From positions 186,001-250,000 of the forward strand of contig NZ_JPOS01000090.1 in NCBI RefSeq assembly GCF_000759025.1: a stretch of 64,000 nucleotides of DNA, read 5' to 3'. The position numbers were made by a program, and so were the translations under genes. The stretch's first letter is position 1; every line of letters begins with the position of its first letter. Shown in pieces: positions 8,553 to 17,317 of the stretch. This DNA comes from Phaeodactylibacter xiamenensis (GTDB taxonomy: Bacteria; Bacteroidota; Bacteroidia; Chitinophagales; Saprospiraceae). A model generated the notes under the pieces. That model saw nothing but the letters and a program-made list of their open reading frames with translations. It made no database searches and was not told where the DNA came from.

Positions 8553-9308
8553 ATGAAAGAAGCACTGTTCTGGATTTTCATCATCATCTTCTCCCTCACT
8601 GCGATCATCACCCTGCTGGGGATTACAGGTGTCATAAAAACCATCAAGGAAAACTACCTGAATGCGCTCTTCACCGCACTTATCCTGGAGGTCGTAGCGG
8701 CGGTGGTCTTACTCTTTCAGAATACCGATTTTCTTACAGGCCCGGTAGCAGATGGCCCCTGCCTGGAGGAGGTCATCACCCGGTCAGGCCTTACCGCACA
8801 GGCGGGGCAGGCTGCCGACGCTTCAGATTTTTTGGTGGAACAACTCAAACGCCTGTCCGTCCTGGATGCCGCAACGGGCGATCAGGCCCTGCTCGCCGCC
8901 CAGTTGCAGGAGCGGGACTCCCTGCTGAAGGCTGCCAATACCGAAATCGAAGCACTGGAGGCTGAACTCAAACAGTTGGGGCAGCAGTTTTATACCAAAA
9001 TCACCAAGCTGCGTAACTATATCAGCCAGTACGGCGGCTTCATCAACCTGGCCTGGCGGGCAGAAGAAAAAGCATCCGTATACCGCCTGCTCATTGAAAT
9101 CTTCGGGGACATGGGCCTCATTCAGGATGAAAACACCCTCTACATCGGTGAAGACCGTGCCCAAATCAACTTTGCCGCCGTACGGTCTATTTACAAGGAA
9201 TACAAAGTCAGCCTGCAGCAAGCCGTCGATAGCGACACCAAAGTTTACGTAGGCGAATACGATACCATTTTGTTTATCCGGACCTACCTCAACCAAACGG
9301 CCTACTGA
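8553..9308 (+). CDS. Unknown membrane protein with coiled coil
   Basis: I do not recognise a family. The 251-residue product has two hydrophobic segments near the N-terminus (about residues 4-27 and 37-56), then a loop, then a predicted coiled coil (about residues 100-140, rich in Leu, Glu and Gln) and a mixed C-terminal domain with many aromatic residues. This suggests a membrane-anchored cytoplasmic or periplasmic domain that oligomerises. A TAGTTTCG box at 8525-8532, a variant -7 sequence, precedes it. It is divergent from the FAAL operon (87 bases apart) and lies upstream of P5C dehydrogenase, but nothing ties it to either function. Confidence 0.75.
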   Translation: MKEALFWIFIIIFSLTAIITLLGITGVIKTIKENYLNALFTALILEVVAAVVLLFQNTDFLTGPVADGPCLEEVITRSGLTAQAGQAADASDFLVEQLKRLSVLDAATGDQALLAAQLQERDSLLKAANTEIEALEAELKQLGQQFYTKITKLRNYISQYGGFINLAWRAEEKASVYRLLIEIFGDMGLIQDENTLYIGEDRAQINFAAVRSIYKEYKVSLQQAVDSDTKVYVGEYDTILFIRTYLNQTAY

Positions 9309-9313
9309 TCCAT

Positions 9314-9344
9314 TTTTAATAGCAAAGGGAAACCCCTAACTTCG
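9314..9344 (+). promoter_or_regulatory. Promoter, TTTT-N19-TAACTTCG
   Basis: TAACTTCG at 9337-9344 resembles the Bacteroidota -7 box TAnnTTTG, with TTTT at the expected -33 distance (19 bases). It would give a leader of about 25 bases for the P5C dehydrogenase gene starting at 9378. Confidence 0.45.
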
Positions 9345-9377
9345 CGCCAAAATTACATAACCGATAAAACCAGTGAT

Positions 9378-11009
9378 ATGGCTAATGCATATTTCACACC
9401 GCCACCTGCGGTCAACGAACCTTCTCTGAGCTACGCACCCGGCACTCCGGAACGGGAAGCCCTCAAGGAGACGCTCAAAGCCATGAAGGCAGAACAGCGG
9501 GATGTCCCCATGACCATCGGCGGGAAAAAAATTACAACTGACACCAAAATTGCCATGCACCCTCCGCATGAGCTAAAGCATACCCTGGGCCACTACTACA
9601 AGGGCGGCCCGGAGCATGTTAATATGGCCATTGATGCTGCATTGGAAGCTAAGCCAGCCTGGGAGGCTATGCCCTGGCAGGAACGCGCTGCCATTTTCCT
9701 GCGCGCTGCGGATCTGATCTCCGGCCCTTACCGCTACAAAATGAACGCGGCCACGATGCTGGGGCAGTCCAAGACACCCCATCAGTCTGAAATCGAAGCG
9801 GTAGCGGAGATCGCCGACTTCTTCCGCTTCAACGTGCAGTACATGACCGAAATGTACGAAGACCAGCCGCTGAGCGAGCCCGAGTCCGCAATCTGGAACC
9901 GCGTGGAATACCGGCCGCTGGAAGGCTTTGTCTTTGCCATTACGCCCTTTAACTTCACCGCCATTGCCGGCAACCTGCCCGGTGCGCCTGCCCTCCTTGG
10001 CAACACCGTCGTCTGGAAGCCTGCAGAAACTCAGATTTATTCCGCAGGCCTGCTGATGGAAGTACTGGAAGCCGCCGGGCTGCCGGATGGCGTCATCAAC
10101 CTGGTGCTGGTAGACGGCCCTGTCGCCGGTGATATTATTTTTGAACATAAGGACTTCGCCGGGCTGCACTTCACCGGAAGCACCAAAGTCTTTCAAAGCC
10201 TTTGGCAAACCATCGGCAAAAACCTGCCCAAATACCGCAGTTACCCACGCATCGTTGGGGAAACAGGCGGCAAGGACTTCCTGGTTATGCATCCTTCCTC
10301 TGATGTGCAGCAGGTGGTGACCGCTTTAGTACGCGGTGCCTATGAGTATCAGGGGCAAAAATGCTCCGCTGCTTCCCGTGCCTACCTGCCAAAGAGCAAA
10401 TGGCCTGCGCTAAAGGAAGCCCTGATCAGGGACATCAAAACGGTGAAAATGGGTACCGTGGAGGACTTCAGCAACTTCATGGGTGCCGTGATCGATGAAC
10501 GGGCTTTTGACAAAATTGCCAACTACATCGAAATCGCCAAAAAGAGCGATGAAGCCGAAATCATCGTGGGAGGTGGCTACGACAAGTCGGAAGGTTACTT
10601 CATAGAGCCCACGGTGATCGTAACCGGCAATCCGCACTTCACCACTATGGAGGAAGAAATCTTTGGCCCGGTACTGACCATCTATGTTTACGAAGATGAG
10701 GACTTTGAGGCAACGCTGGATCTCGTGGACAGCACCTCTCCTTACGCCCTTACCGGTGCAGTATTTTCCAACGACCGTTACGCGGCACACAAGGCGATTG
10801 AGCGCCTGCGCCATTCGGCAGGTAATTTCTACATCAACGATAAGCCTACCGGTGCGGTGGTCGGACAGCAGCCTTTCGGCGGTGCCAGAGGTTCGGGTAC
10901 GAATGACAAAGCCGGCTCCATTATCAACCTCTACCGTTGGGTCTCTGCCCGCTCTATCAAGGAGAACTTTAATCCGCCTTCGGATTACCGCTATCCTTAC
11001 ATGGGCTAG
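9378..11009 (+). CDS. pruA: L-glutamate gamma-semialdehyde (1-pyrroline-5-carboxylate) dehydrogenase
   Basis: The 543-residue protein is a full-length aldehyde dehydrogenase of the P5CDH type. The general base Glu295 lies in GETGGKDF and the catalytic Cys329 in YQGQKCSAASR; both contexts are typical of P5CDH. ITPFNFTAIAGNLPGAPALLGN and the C-terminal QPFGGARGSGTNDKAG block are also family marks. The enzyme oxidises glutamate semialdehyde to glutamate with NAD+ in the cytoplasm, the second step of proline breakdown. It stands alone here; no proline dehydrogenase gene is in the window. A strong terminator follows directly. Confidence 0.95.
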   Translation: MANAYFTPPPAVNEPSLSYAPGTPEREALKETLKAMKAEQRDVPMTIGGKKITTDTKIAMHPPHELKHTLGHYYKGGPEHVNMAIDAALEAKPAWEAMPWQERAAIFLRAADLISGPYRYKMNAATMLGQSKTPHQSEIEAVAEIADFFRFNVQYMTEMYEDQPLSEPESAIWNRVEYRPLEGFVFAITPFNFTAIAGNLPGAPALLGNTVVWKPAETQIYSAGLLMEVLEAAGLPDGVINLVLVDGPVAGDIIFEHKDFAGLHFTGSTKVFQSLWQTIGKNLPKYRSYPRIVGETGGKDFLVMHPSSDVQQVVTALVRGAYEYQGQKCSAASRAYLPKSKWPALKEALIRDIKTVKMGTVEDFSNFMGAVIDERAFDKIANYIEIAKKSDEAEIIVGGGYDKSEGYFIEPTVIVTGNPHFTTMEEEIFGPVLTIYVYEDEDFEATLDLVDSTSPYALTGAVFSNDRYAAHKAIERLRHSAGNFYINDKPTGAVVGQQPFGGARGSGTNDKAGSIINLYRWVSARSIKENFNPPSDYRYPYMG

Positions 11010-11044
11010 CCCCAAGCGTAATGATGACAAACTAACAATAACAA

Positions 11045-11081
11045 ACCCGGGGCAGCCAATGGTTGCTCCGGGTCTTTTTTT
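11045..11081 (+). terminator. Rho-independent terminator after pruA
   Basis: A 13-bp stem (ACCCGGGGCAGCC with GGTTGCTCCGGGT, two G-U pairs) with a 3-base loop is followed by a run of seven T. It ends at the 3' end of the convergent gene at 11080. Confidence 0.9.
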
Positions 11082-13047
11082 AACGCGTCACCGTGACTGC
11101 CTGAGTGATCTCTACTTTCTTTAGGGGCAATTGCACAAGCCCCACGCAGGTATAAACGCCGGGATTGACCAGCTGCCCGTTCACCCGCCCATCCCACTGC
11201 ACTGCTGACAACGGGCCCGCAGCTTCGTAAACCAGCCCACCGTAGCGGTCAAACACCTGAAAGATCAGGACCTCAGCATTTCCGGACAAGGGGGTATATA
11301 GCTGAAGTACATCATTGCGCCCGTCACCATTGGGGGAGAAAGCGGTGGGCAGATAAACCGGGCAATCTGCGGCCACAACGACCGAATCCACCCTGGCCGT
11401 ACACCCATTGGGCAGCTCTGCAACCAAGGTATAAACCCCGGGCGAAAGCGCTTCAAACTTTGGCTCAGCCTGAAAGGGACCGCCCGATAAACTAAATTGA
11501 AGGCTATCGCCTACCGCCGCTACACAAATTTCCCCATTCGGCTGATCACAATCCGAGGGTTCCACTTCCAGCCCCAGAACCTCCGCTGTATCCTTTACCT
11601 CCAATACCAGAAGCCGGTCCAGCCCGCAGTCTCCCGCACTATCAATTTGGTAACGGTGCATGCCCGCTGTAGTGAAGCCTTCAAATGCCTCCCCTGCACA
11701 GATGGAAGCATAGAGTGTATCCTTATCCGGGCAGCAAAGGGGTGATTTTTCATCCGGAAAATACGGCACATCCACCATCTGATGATTGGCTTCTGCCAGC
11801 CAGGGCTGCGTGAATGCCCCACCGGAGCGGCTGTTCCAGGCTATAGCCGCTGGCTCCAGCTGACCGGATAAGGACAAGCAATTTTCAGGGGCTTCCCACC
11901 AGTTTTCCGGCCATTGCAAAAAGGCGGCATCACCGGCAGTGCTACCGACTGAGAAGGTACTACCCGTTGCAGCGATGGTACCTGCGGGCCCGGGAATCAG
12001 TTGCAGAATGACTTCCTTACCCTGCCCAATTCTTCGGCATTCGGCAAGCGTTCCACCTTCTTCAATCAGCAACCAAAGGCCCGTACCCTCTACCCCACCC
12101 GATGCTTCGAAGCGATTGGCGGCAACTACTACCCGCCCATCTGCCCGTTGATACCCTCCGGAGGCCGCCAGTAAATTTGCCCCCTCGGGATCGTGGAAAC
12201 GCCGGGTTAGGACCTGATTGCCATTCTCATCCGCCCATACCAGTAATAAATCAGGGGTATCCACACCTACAGTGCCCACCAAAAGGCACCCCTCTTCCAG
12301 CGGGATAATCTGGCGGAAGCTGCAGGGCTGATTGTCCGTTACCGTCATAGAATACCAGGACAAGGGCTGACCAGCCGTATTCAGCGTAACCCAAAAGGCT
12401 TCCTCGGTGCCATCCGCAAGAGAAGCAGCCCCCGCAATCCAAAACCGGCCGTCGTGCTCCAATCCGTGTGCCGGAAAAATCCAGTCCAGACTTTCATGAC
12501 GAAGCTGTGTCCCCCAGATGGGACTACCGTTGTCCTGCAGCAGCGTGACGTATGCCGGGCGGTCCTGTCCTACGGCCTCATGCATCACCACAACGATATT
12601 GCCGGATTCAGTTGTAAAAACAGCATCCGCATGTTCATCGTCCCCGCCGGTGGTACGGCCAAAGTAGCGGCTCCAGCCAATGGTGCCATCGGATTCAAAA
12701 TAATGCAAAAAAACATCATCAATCACATTGGGATTACCAGGCTCCACCATCCGGCCCAGGACCAGGACACCATCCTGATGGGGCGCCAGATCGTTGACAA
12801 GATCACGCCCGGGCGTACCTACAGCTCTGGCCCAAAGCATATTGCCACTCGAATCCAGCTTAAGAAGCACGGCATTCTCCCCACCAATCTCGGCTTGCAC
12901 CTGAAGCAGGAGATAGAAGGCGTTGTTGTGCCAGACTATTCGCTGACCCGTTTCAGGGCGCTCAGTGCCCAGCACCTGAATATCGGTCTGCCCGAAGCCA
13001 GGTAAACCACAAAAAAACAGGAGGGAAATTAATAACGGGGCTTTCAT
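11080..13047 (-). CDS. T9SS-secreted propeller protein with gliding-motility C-terminal domain
   Basis: From the ATG at 13047 the product is 655 residues with a clear signal peptide (MKAPLLISLLFFCGLPGFGQ). I chose this start over the in-frame ATG at 13086 because the signal sequence begins there. The first 430 residues hold repeated Trp/Gly-rich blades like those of delta-60 or SBBP-type propellers. Near residues 440-570 there is a Cys-rich segment and a repeat like those of SprB-type adhesins. The C-terminus, from CPVYLPTAFSPNGDGRNDVL, is the CHU_C domain used as a type B sorting signal by the type IX secretion system. The protein is probably exported to the cell surface or outside; its substrate is unknown. 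Confidence 0.88.
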   Translation of the reverse strand: MKAPLLISLLFFCGLPGFGQTDIQVLGTERPETGQRIVWHNNAFYLLLQVQAEIGGENAVLLKLDSSGNMLWARAVGTPGRDLVNDLAPHQDGVLVLGRMVEPGNPNVIDDVFLHYFESDGTIGWSRYFGRTTGGDDEHADAVFTTESGNIVVVMHEAVGQDRPAYVTLLQDNGSPIWGTQLRHESLDWIFPAHGLEHDGRFWIAGAASLADGTEEAFWVTLNTAGQPLSWYSMTVTDNQPCSFRQIIPLEEGCLLVGTVGVDTPDLLLVWADENGNQVLTRRFHDPEGANLLAASGGYQRADGRVVVAANRFEASGGVEGTGLWLLIEEGGTLAECRRIGQGKEVILQLIPGPAGTIAATGSTFSVGSTAGDAAFLQWPENWWEAPENCLSLSGQLEPAAIAWNSRSGGAFTQPWLAEANHQMVDVPYFPDEKSPLCCPDKDTLYASICAGEAFEGFTTAGMHRYQIDSAGDCGLDRLLVLEVKDTAEVLGLEVEPSDCDQPNGEICVAAVGDSLQFSLSGGPFQAEPKFEALSPGVYTLVAELPNGCTARVDSVVVAADCPVYLPTAFSPNGDGRNDVLQLYTPLSGNAEVLIFQVFDRYGGLVYEAAGPLSAVQWDGRVNGQLVNPGVYTCVGLVQLPLKKVEITQAVTVTR

Positions 13048-13096
13048 GAAATAGGTATTGCTCGAAAAAAGAACGCGTATTTCCAAGTGGTAGTGC

Positions 13097-13128
13097 CAAA
13101 GTTAAGAAGCCCAATTTCAATCGCCCAA
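13097..13128 (-). promoter_or_regulatory. Promoter, TTG-N21-TAACTTTG
   Basis: On the minus strand TAACTTTG (13104-13097) matches TAnnTTTG exactly, with TTG 21 bases upstream (13128-13126). It would start transcription about 13090, giving a leader of some 43 bases before the ATG at 13047. Confidence 0.5.
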
Positions 13129-13150
13129 CCTAATTTCAATCAGGAAGCCT

Positions 13151-13158
13151 TACCTTTC
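13151..13158 (+). promoter_or_regulatory. -7 box TACCTTTC upstream of the TrmH-type gene
   Basis: TACCTTTC differs from the -7 consensus TAnnTTTG in one base. Transcription would start near 13165. No clear -33 box was seen. Confidence 0.35.
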
Positions 13159-13180
13159 CGCACCAACTGATGCAGTGATT

Positions 13181-13711
13181 ATGCCGAAACAATCTACCTT
13201 TTACGATGACCGTCCGGAAGATTTGCAAGCCTATATCCGAAATATTAGCAACAACCGGCATCCCCTGAGCCTGCTCCTGGCAGGCATTACCGACGTGCGG
13301 AATATCGGCAGCCTTTTCCGCCTGGCTGATGCGGCACGCCTGGCCCACCTTTACTTCTATGGGCCGGCGGAGCTGCTGGAACACCGCAAAGTGAGGCGGG
13401 TCGCCCGGGCTACATTAGACTATGTACCCCATAGCGTGCTGGACCTCGAAAGCGCTCAGGCTCTCGCCGAAGACCATATTTTTTTGGGTTTGGAAATCAC
13501 AGATCAAAGCCTGCCCTATACGCAGGTGGAAGCGCAGGCGGAAACCGTCTTGGTGGTCGGACAGGAAGCGCATGGTATCCCACCGGAAATACTGGAGTTA
13601 TGCCGTCAAACCATGCACCTGCCCATGTACGGGGTCAATACCTCAATGAATGTGGCAATGGCAGCGGGGATAGCGGTCTATGATCAGATCAGGCAGTTGA
13701 AAACACACTAA
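13181..13711 (+). CDS. TrmH/SpoU-family RNA 2'-O-methyltransferase
   Basis: The 176-residue protein has the three SPOUT motifs: VRNIGSLFRLADA (motif 1 with Asn and Arg), VGQEAHGIP (motif 2) and NTSMNVAMAAGIAVYD (motif 3). These make a knotted S-adenosylmethionine site. Family members methylate ribose 2'-hydroxyls of tRNA or rRNA in the cytoplasm. The length fits a bare catalytic domain without the N-terminal substrate domain of RlmB. A GTG at 13175 could be an alternative start two codons upstream. The last codons overlap the convergent DUF1573 gene by four bases. The exact RNA target cannot be told. Confidence 0.9.
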   Translation: MPKQSTFYDDRPEDLQAYIRNISNNRHPLSLLLAGITDVRNIGSLFRLADAARLAHLYFYGPAELLEHRKVRRVARATLDYVPHSVLDLESAQALAEDHIFLGLEITDQSLPYTQVEAQAETVLVVGQEAHGIPPEILELCRQTMHLPMYGVNTSMNVAMAAGIAVYDQIRQLKTH

Positions 13712-14064
13712 AGTTCTTCCACCCACCCTTCAATGAAGAGCACCTCCGCTTTCCGCTGATTGCTGAAGTAGACTTTGACTTTCTTTTTGAAATAGCCCAG
13801 GTCGCGGGCATCGTAGGTGACAGCGATGACGCCTGTGGAATCCGGTTCGATTGGCACTTCGTCCCATTCCGGTACTGTGCAGCCACAGGAAGTCCGGACA
13901 TTATCGATGACCACAGGCTCACCGCTAACGTTCCGGAAAACAAATTCATGAGTAGCAGGCTGATTCCGGATCAGGTCGCCCATTTCATGGGAAGTGTCCC
14001 CCTCCCACTCGACTACAGCCCCCGTGAGGAATAAACAGGCTACCATTAGTATCGACAATCGCAT
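13708..14064 (-). CDS. DUF1573 family exported protein
   Basis: A small protein of 118 residues with an N-terminal signal-like stretch (MRLSILMVACLFLTGAVV) and one DUF1573 domain. Family marks are HEFVFRNVSGEPVVIDNVRTSCGC and PDSTGVIAVTYDA. DUF1573 is an Ig-like beta-sandwich (ASPM-SPD-2-Hydin relative) common in Bacteroidota envelopes; its role is unknown. It is just downstream of the DUF2452 gene on the same strand (48-base gap) and overlaps the convergent methyltransferase gene at its 3' end. Confidence 0.85.
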   Translation of the reverse strand: MRLSILMVACLFLTGAVVEWEGDTSHEMGDLIRNQPATHEFVFRNVSGEPVVIDNVRTSCGCTVPEWDEVPIEPDSTGVIAVTYDARDLGYFKKKVKVYFSNQRKAEVLFIEGWVEEL

Positions 14065-14112
14065 AAGTATTTTTTTTGGGGCTGGAATACCAGCAAGAAC
14101 GTCAGGGGAAAC

Positions 14113-14583
14113 TTACACTTCGTCCTCGTCCGTTTCAGAAGCCTTGCGCAAAACATCCCAGGTATGATCAGCCAGGAGCTCAACTGTAGCTACAAAACGA
14201 TAAGGCGGGTTGGGGCCCCACTCTTCCGGGCTGACCATAGAGAGCACGTATTCGCTCCCGTCCCGGCGCTCGTACAGGTGGTAAACAAAGCCAATCAAGG
14301 GCTCAAAATTCATTTGAGCATTATAGATTTGCTCGGATATGGAGATGCGGTCCTGAATACCCTTAGCCTGTTGCGCCAGCAGCTCTATCTGCTTGCGGAT
14401 TTGCTCCAGTTGCATATCCGATTGCTTATACATGGCTTTGACCGCCCTGCCCTTCACCTTTCCTTTGTCGATGGGTTTGATCTCCACACCGCTTACGGTG
14501 TGGGCATAGGGCAGGTTGTGCGGGTTTTCCGCAATTTTGTCCGGGTCAATAGGGTTGACAAATTCTTCCTTCTTTTCGCTCAT
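14113..14583 (-). CDS. DUF2452 protein
   Basis: The 156-residue cytoplasmic protein matches DUF2452, a family shared with the animal protein C1orf50. Family features are NPHNLPYAHTVSGVEI near the N-terminus, a helical middle (residues about 50-85) and FVYHLYERRDGSEYVLSMVSPEEWG in the C-terminal part. No catalytic motif is recognisable. The C-terminal tail is acidic. It may form an operon with the DUF1573 gene downstream. Confidence 0.85.
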   Translation of the reverse strand: MSEKKEEFVNPIDPDKIAENPHNLPYAHTVSGVEIKPIDKGKVKGRAVKAMYKQSDMQLEQIRKQIELLAQQAKGIQDRISISEQIYNAQMNFEPLIGFVYHLYERRDGSEYVLSMVSPEEWGPNPPYRFVATVELLADHTWDVLRKASETDEDEV

Positions 14584-14658
14584 ACAAGCTTTTTCAGATT
14601 ATATAAACGTAAAAATCAATTTGGTCCGGGTATTGTTCAAAATCATTTGCCCTCAAGT

Positions 14659-14690
14659 AAAAACAGCGCCCGAATAATGCCCGGGCGCTG
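14659..14690 (-). terminator. Rho-independent terminator (minus strand)
   Basis: A 9-bp perfect stem (CAGCGCCCG with CGGGCGCTG) with a 9-base loop is followed on the minus strand by five T. It ends the transcript of the gene at 14722-15759. Confidence 0.8.
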
Positions 14691-14721
14691 CTGCGTAGTT
14701 TGCTCTGTCTATAAGCGGTTC

Positions 14722-15759
14722 CTATCTCAGCTGGAAGCTGCTTGTGCCGGCGAGGTAGCCTTTGTTGTAGATTTCCACCTCGTAGTTACCCTCCTGAAAT
14801 GCTTCGCTTGGAGCCCAGGTGAGGCAGAGGCGCTGCTCGTCGCGGTCGTAATCCACTTCCTTAATCATCGTGTAACGGATTTGCTCCCCGTTGGCGTTGT
14901 TGACAAAAACGCCAGAGCCCATAGATTCCACCGCAAGCGTTTCTCCCAGTGGGTTGACGATGCGGATAAGAAACTCCTCAACACCGGATTCCGCTACCTG
15001 ATTGGCAGTGGTATTAAAGCATACCTGTAGCTGATCTACGTTCTTGGCGCTCCGGCGGGAAGTCGTTTTGCCATTGTCCCGAAGCTTCAGGCCTTCTGCC
15101 TCTACATTCGTTACTTTGACCACGGAGGCGATATTTACCTTCTTAGCCAGGCGAGCCCGGTCGGCTTCAACAGCCTCCTTCTCGCTAACCAGTGCCGCAC
15201 GGGCGGAGGACAGTTCCATATTGCGCATGCGGGCGGAGTCGAGGTTGGAGTTCAAAGAATAGTTCTCCTGGCTCAGGGCGGCAGTCCGCTCTGTAAGCTC
15301 TTCATTCTCCTGCCGCAATTGGTTGATCTCGGCCAGATATTGCTCAACCTTAGCGTTCATACCGTTGATCTGCTTACGGGCTTCTGCCAGTTGACGGCTA
15401 TCGCGGAGGAGTACATCGATACGGTCTTTCGACTCCTTAAGCTCCGCCTTTTGGGCTTCGATGAGTGCGTTGAGCTCTTCATTGCTGCCGCGCATCTCTT
15501 CCAGCTCAGAAAGGGCCTCGTAGTACTGCTTTTCCAGTTCAGCCTTCAGCTGCTCCGATTCATTCAGCTCGTAGGTCAGGCTGTCGTTGGCGTTGTTTTT
15601 GTTGACCAGGCTAATCACCAGTACAATACACACGATGGCCAGCACTGCGATGGTCGCGATTGCTGCAATTTTCAACTTTTGTTGCCCGTCATCTTTCTTG
15701 CCAGGTCCGGGATTAGGCGTTGGGCCGGAAGGATTAGGCGTTGGATTGGTGGTTGACAT
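14722..15759 (-). CDS. Membrane-anchored coiled-coil protein
   Basis: The 345-residue protein begins with a short Pro/Asn-rich cytoplasmic region (repeats of NP, residues 4-19), one transmembrane segment (about 28-52) and a long coiled coil (about 60-205, rich in Glu, Gln, Leu). The last 135 residues form a beta-rich domain containing FNTTANQVAESGVEEFLIRI, with a KLRDNGKTTSRRSAKNVDQL start. Bacteroidota genomes often carry such proteins, sometimes annotated as chromosome-partition-like, but I do not assign a function. The gene is monocistronic, closed by its own terminator. Confidence 0.85.
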   Translation of the reverse strand: MSTTNPTPNPSGPTPNPGPGKKDDGQQKLKIAAIATIAVLAIVCIVLVISLVNKNNANDSLTYELNESEQLKAELEKQYYEALSELEEMRGSNEELNALIEAQKAELKESKDRIDVLLRDSRQLAEARKQINGMNAKVEQYLAEINQLRQENEELTERTAALSQENYSLNSNLDSARMRNMELSSARAALVSEKEAVEADRARLAKKVNIASVVKVTNVEAEGLKLRDNGKTTSRRSAKNVDQLQVCFNTTANQVAESGVEEFLIRIVNPLGETLAVESMGSGVFVNNANGEQIRYTMIKEVDYDRDEQRLCLTWAPSEAFQEGNYEVEIYNKGYLAGTSSFQLR

Positions 15760-15891
15760 AATAGAATCGTTAGTTTGTTAGAAGTGTCAGGTTTGAGACG
15801 CAAAGCCATGCTGGGCGTCACTTACTAAACACGGCATTAACGAGTGCCATAGGCGAACTATTGCCCAAGCGAAAAAAAAGTAGGCCAAAAG

Positions 15892-17061
15892 CTACGCTTC
15901 CAGTGCCTGTGCCAGGTCCTGCCGGATATCCTCCACATGCTCCAACCCTACAGAAATCCGGATCATACCCGGCCCTATGCCTACGGATGCCCGGTCAGCC
16001 TCAGAAAGCTTCGAGTGGGTCGTTGTAGCCGGGTGGGTGACGATAGTGCGCGTATCCCCCAGGTTAGAAGACAGGGAGCACATCTGAATGCGGCTCAGAA
16101 ACTGCCGGCCAGCTTCCAGCCCTCCTTTCAGGTCAAATGCGACGATGCCGCCTCCTTGCTTCATCTGCATTTTAGCCAGCGCATACTGTGGATGGCTTTC
16201 GAGATGCGGATAGTGTACCCGCTCCACTTCCGGTCGTGCTTCCAGCCATTTGGCTATTTCCAACGCACTGGCGCAATGCCGGTCCATGCGCACACTTAGG
16301 GTTTCCAGGCTTTTCGATAACACCCATGCATTGAAAGGGGACATGGCAGGACCCGTATGCCGGCAGAAAAACCGCAGTTCTTCGATTAAGTCAGCCTTCC
16401 CTGCGACGATACCGCCAAGGACTCTCCCCTGCCCGTCCATCCATTTGGTGGCGGAATGCACAATGAGACCAGCGCCGTATCGGCCGGGCTGCTGCAAATA
16501 CGGCGTAGCAAAGCAATTGTCAACGTTGAAAATCAGGCCATGCGCTTTCGCGAAATCGCCCGCTGCCTCAAGGTCTATCAGCTGAAGGCCGGGGTTGGAA
16601 GGCGTTTCCAGGACCAGCATCTTAGTGGATGGCTGCAGATGCGCTGCCCAGCTGCCCACATCGAGCGGGTCTACGTAAGAATGCGTGATGCCCCACCGCG
16701 GCAGGAGCTCTGTAAGGATTTGATGAGTCGAGCCAAAAACTGCCCGGGATGCCAGCACATGATCGCCCGCCTTTAAAAAAGCGGCCATACTTGCGAATAC
16801 AGCTGACATACCGGAAGCCAGCGCAAAGCCATCCTCTGCACCTTCCATTGCACAGACCTTTTGGATCAGCTCGTCAGTATTCGGGTTGCTGTAGCGGCTG
16901 TAGATGTTATCATCGGTACCGCCCTGAAAAGCCAGCTCCATCTGTTCCGGACCGGGGAAAACAAAGCTGGAAGTCAGGAAAAGTGGCGCACTGTGCTCCC
17001 GTTGCTCCGTGCGCTTCATCTGCCCGCGGATGGCATTGGTTTCAAAATGGTTAGAGGACAT
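15892..17061 (-). CDS. metZ: O-succinylhomoserine sulfhydrylase (MetZ-type, PLP enzyme)
   Basis: From ATG 17061 the protein has 389 residues; the in-frame upstream ATG at 17166 adds residues unlike the family and lies upstream of the predicted promoter, so I reject it. It belongs to the Cys/Met metabolism PLP family: YSRYSNPNTDELIQKVCAMEGAEDG near the N-terminus, VDNCFATPYLQQP, and the PLP lysine Lys206 in HSATKWMDGQGR, whose DGQGR tail is typical of MetZ. The enzyme makes homocysteine from an O-acylhomoserine and sulfide. It is divergent from cysC-cysD-cysN, which supports a sulfur assimilation role. A methionine gamma-lyase is the main alternative. Confidence 0.88.
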   Translation of the reverse strand: MSSNHFETNAIRGQMKRTEQREHSAPLFLTSSFVFPGPEQMELAFQGGTDDNIYSRYSNPNTDELIQKVCAMEGAEDGFALASGMSAVFASMAAFLKAGDHVLASRAVFGSTHQILTELLPRWGITHSYVDPLDVGSWAAHLQPSTKMLVLETPSNPGLQLIDLEAAGDFAKAHGLIFNVDNCFATPYLQQPGRYGAGLIVHSATKWMDGQGRVLGGIVAGKADLIEELRFFCRHTGPAMSPFNAWVLSKSLETLSVRMDRHCASALEIAKWLEARPEVERVHYPHLESHPQYALAKMQMKQGGGIVAFDLKGGLEAGRQFLSRIQMCSLSSNLGDTRTIVTHPATTTHSKLSEADRASVGIGPGMIRISVGLEHVEDIRQDLAQALEA

Positions 17062-17081
17062 AAGCGATTTTAATTTCCTAT

Positions 17082-17112
17082 AAAACCTATAGAGTAAAAA
17101 TAATTTATCAAA
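17082..17112 (-). promoter_or_regulatory. metZ promoter, TTTG-N19-TAGGTTTT
   Basis: On the minus strand TTTG (17112-17109), 19 bases and TAGGTTTT (17089-17082) fit the Bacteroidota promoter layout. Transcription would start near 17075, leaving about 14 bases of leader. A TATAGG direct repeat overlaps the -7 box. Confidence 0.6.
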
Positions 17113-17157
17113 TTTGCACCGGCAAAAGCGAGGGCAGCAGACACAAGCGGGCAAAGG

Positions 17158-17189
17158 TTTGGGCAAATAGTAAAAAACCTATTTCTTTG
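17158..17189 (+). promoter_or_regulatory. Possible cysC promoter, TTTG-N20-TTTCTTTG
   Basis: TTTG at 17158-17161 and TTTCTTTG at 17182-17189 are spaced as expected, but the first two bases of the -7 box are not TA. It points towards cysC, which starts at 17318. Confidence 0.3.
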
Positions 17190-17317
17190 CGATTCATTTG
17201 TGTGTCAATTGTTAAACGTATTCCGGGGCGGCCAACATCAGCAACAAGGCTGACAAGCACTCGCCAATTCCAGAAACACCTGTACGGTGGCCACTCCGGG
17301 TACAAAAAGGACCCGTT

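Noticed and set aside
17062-17317. SAM-type riboswitch upstream of metZ
   Set aside because: The predicted leader is only about 14 bases and I could not see a SAM-I or SAM-II motif.
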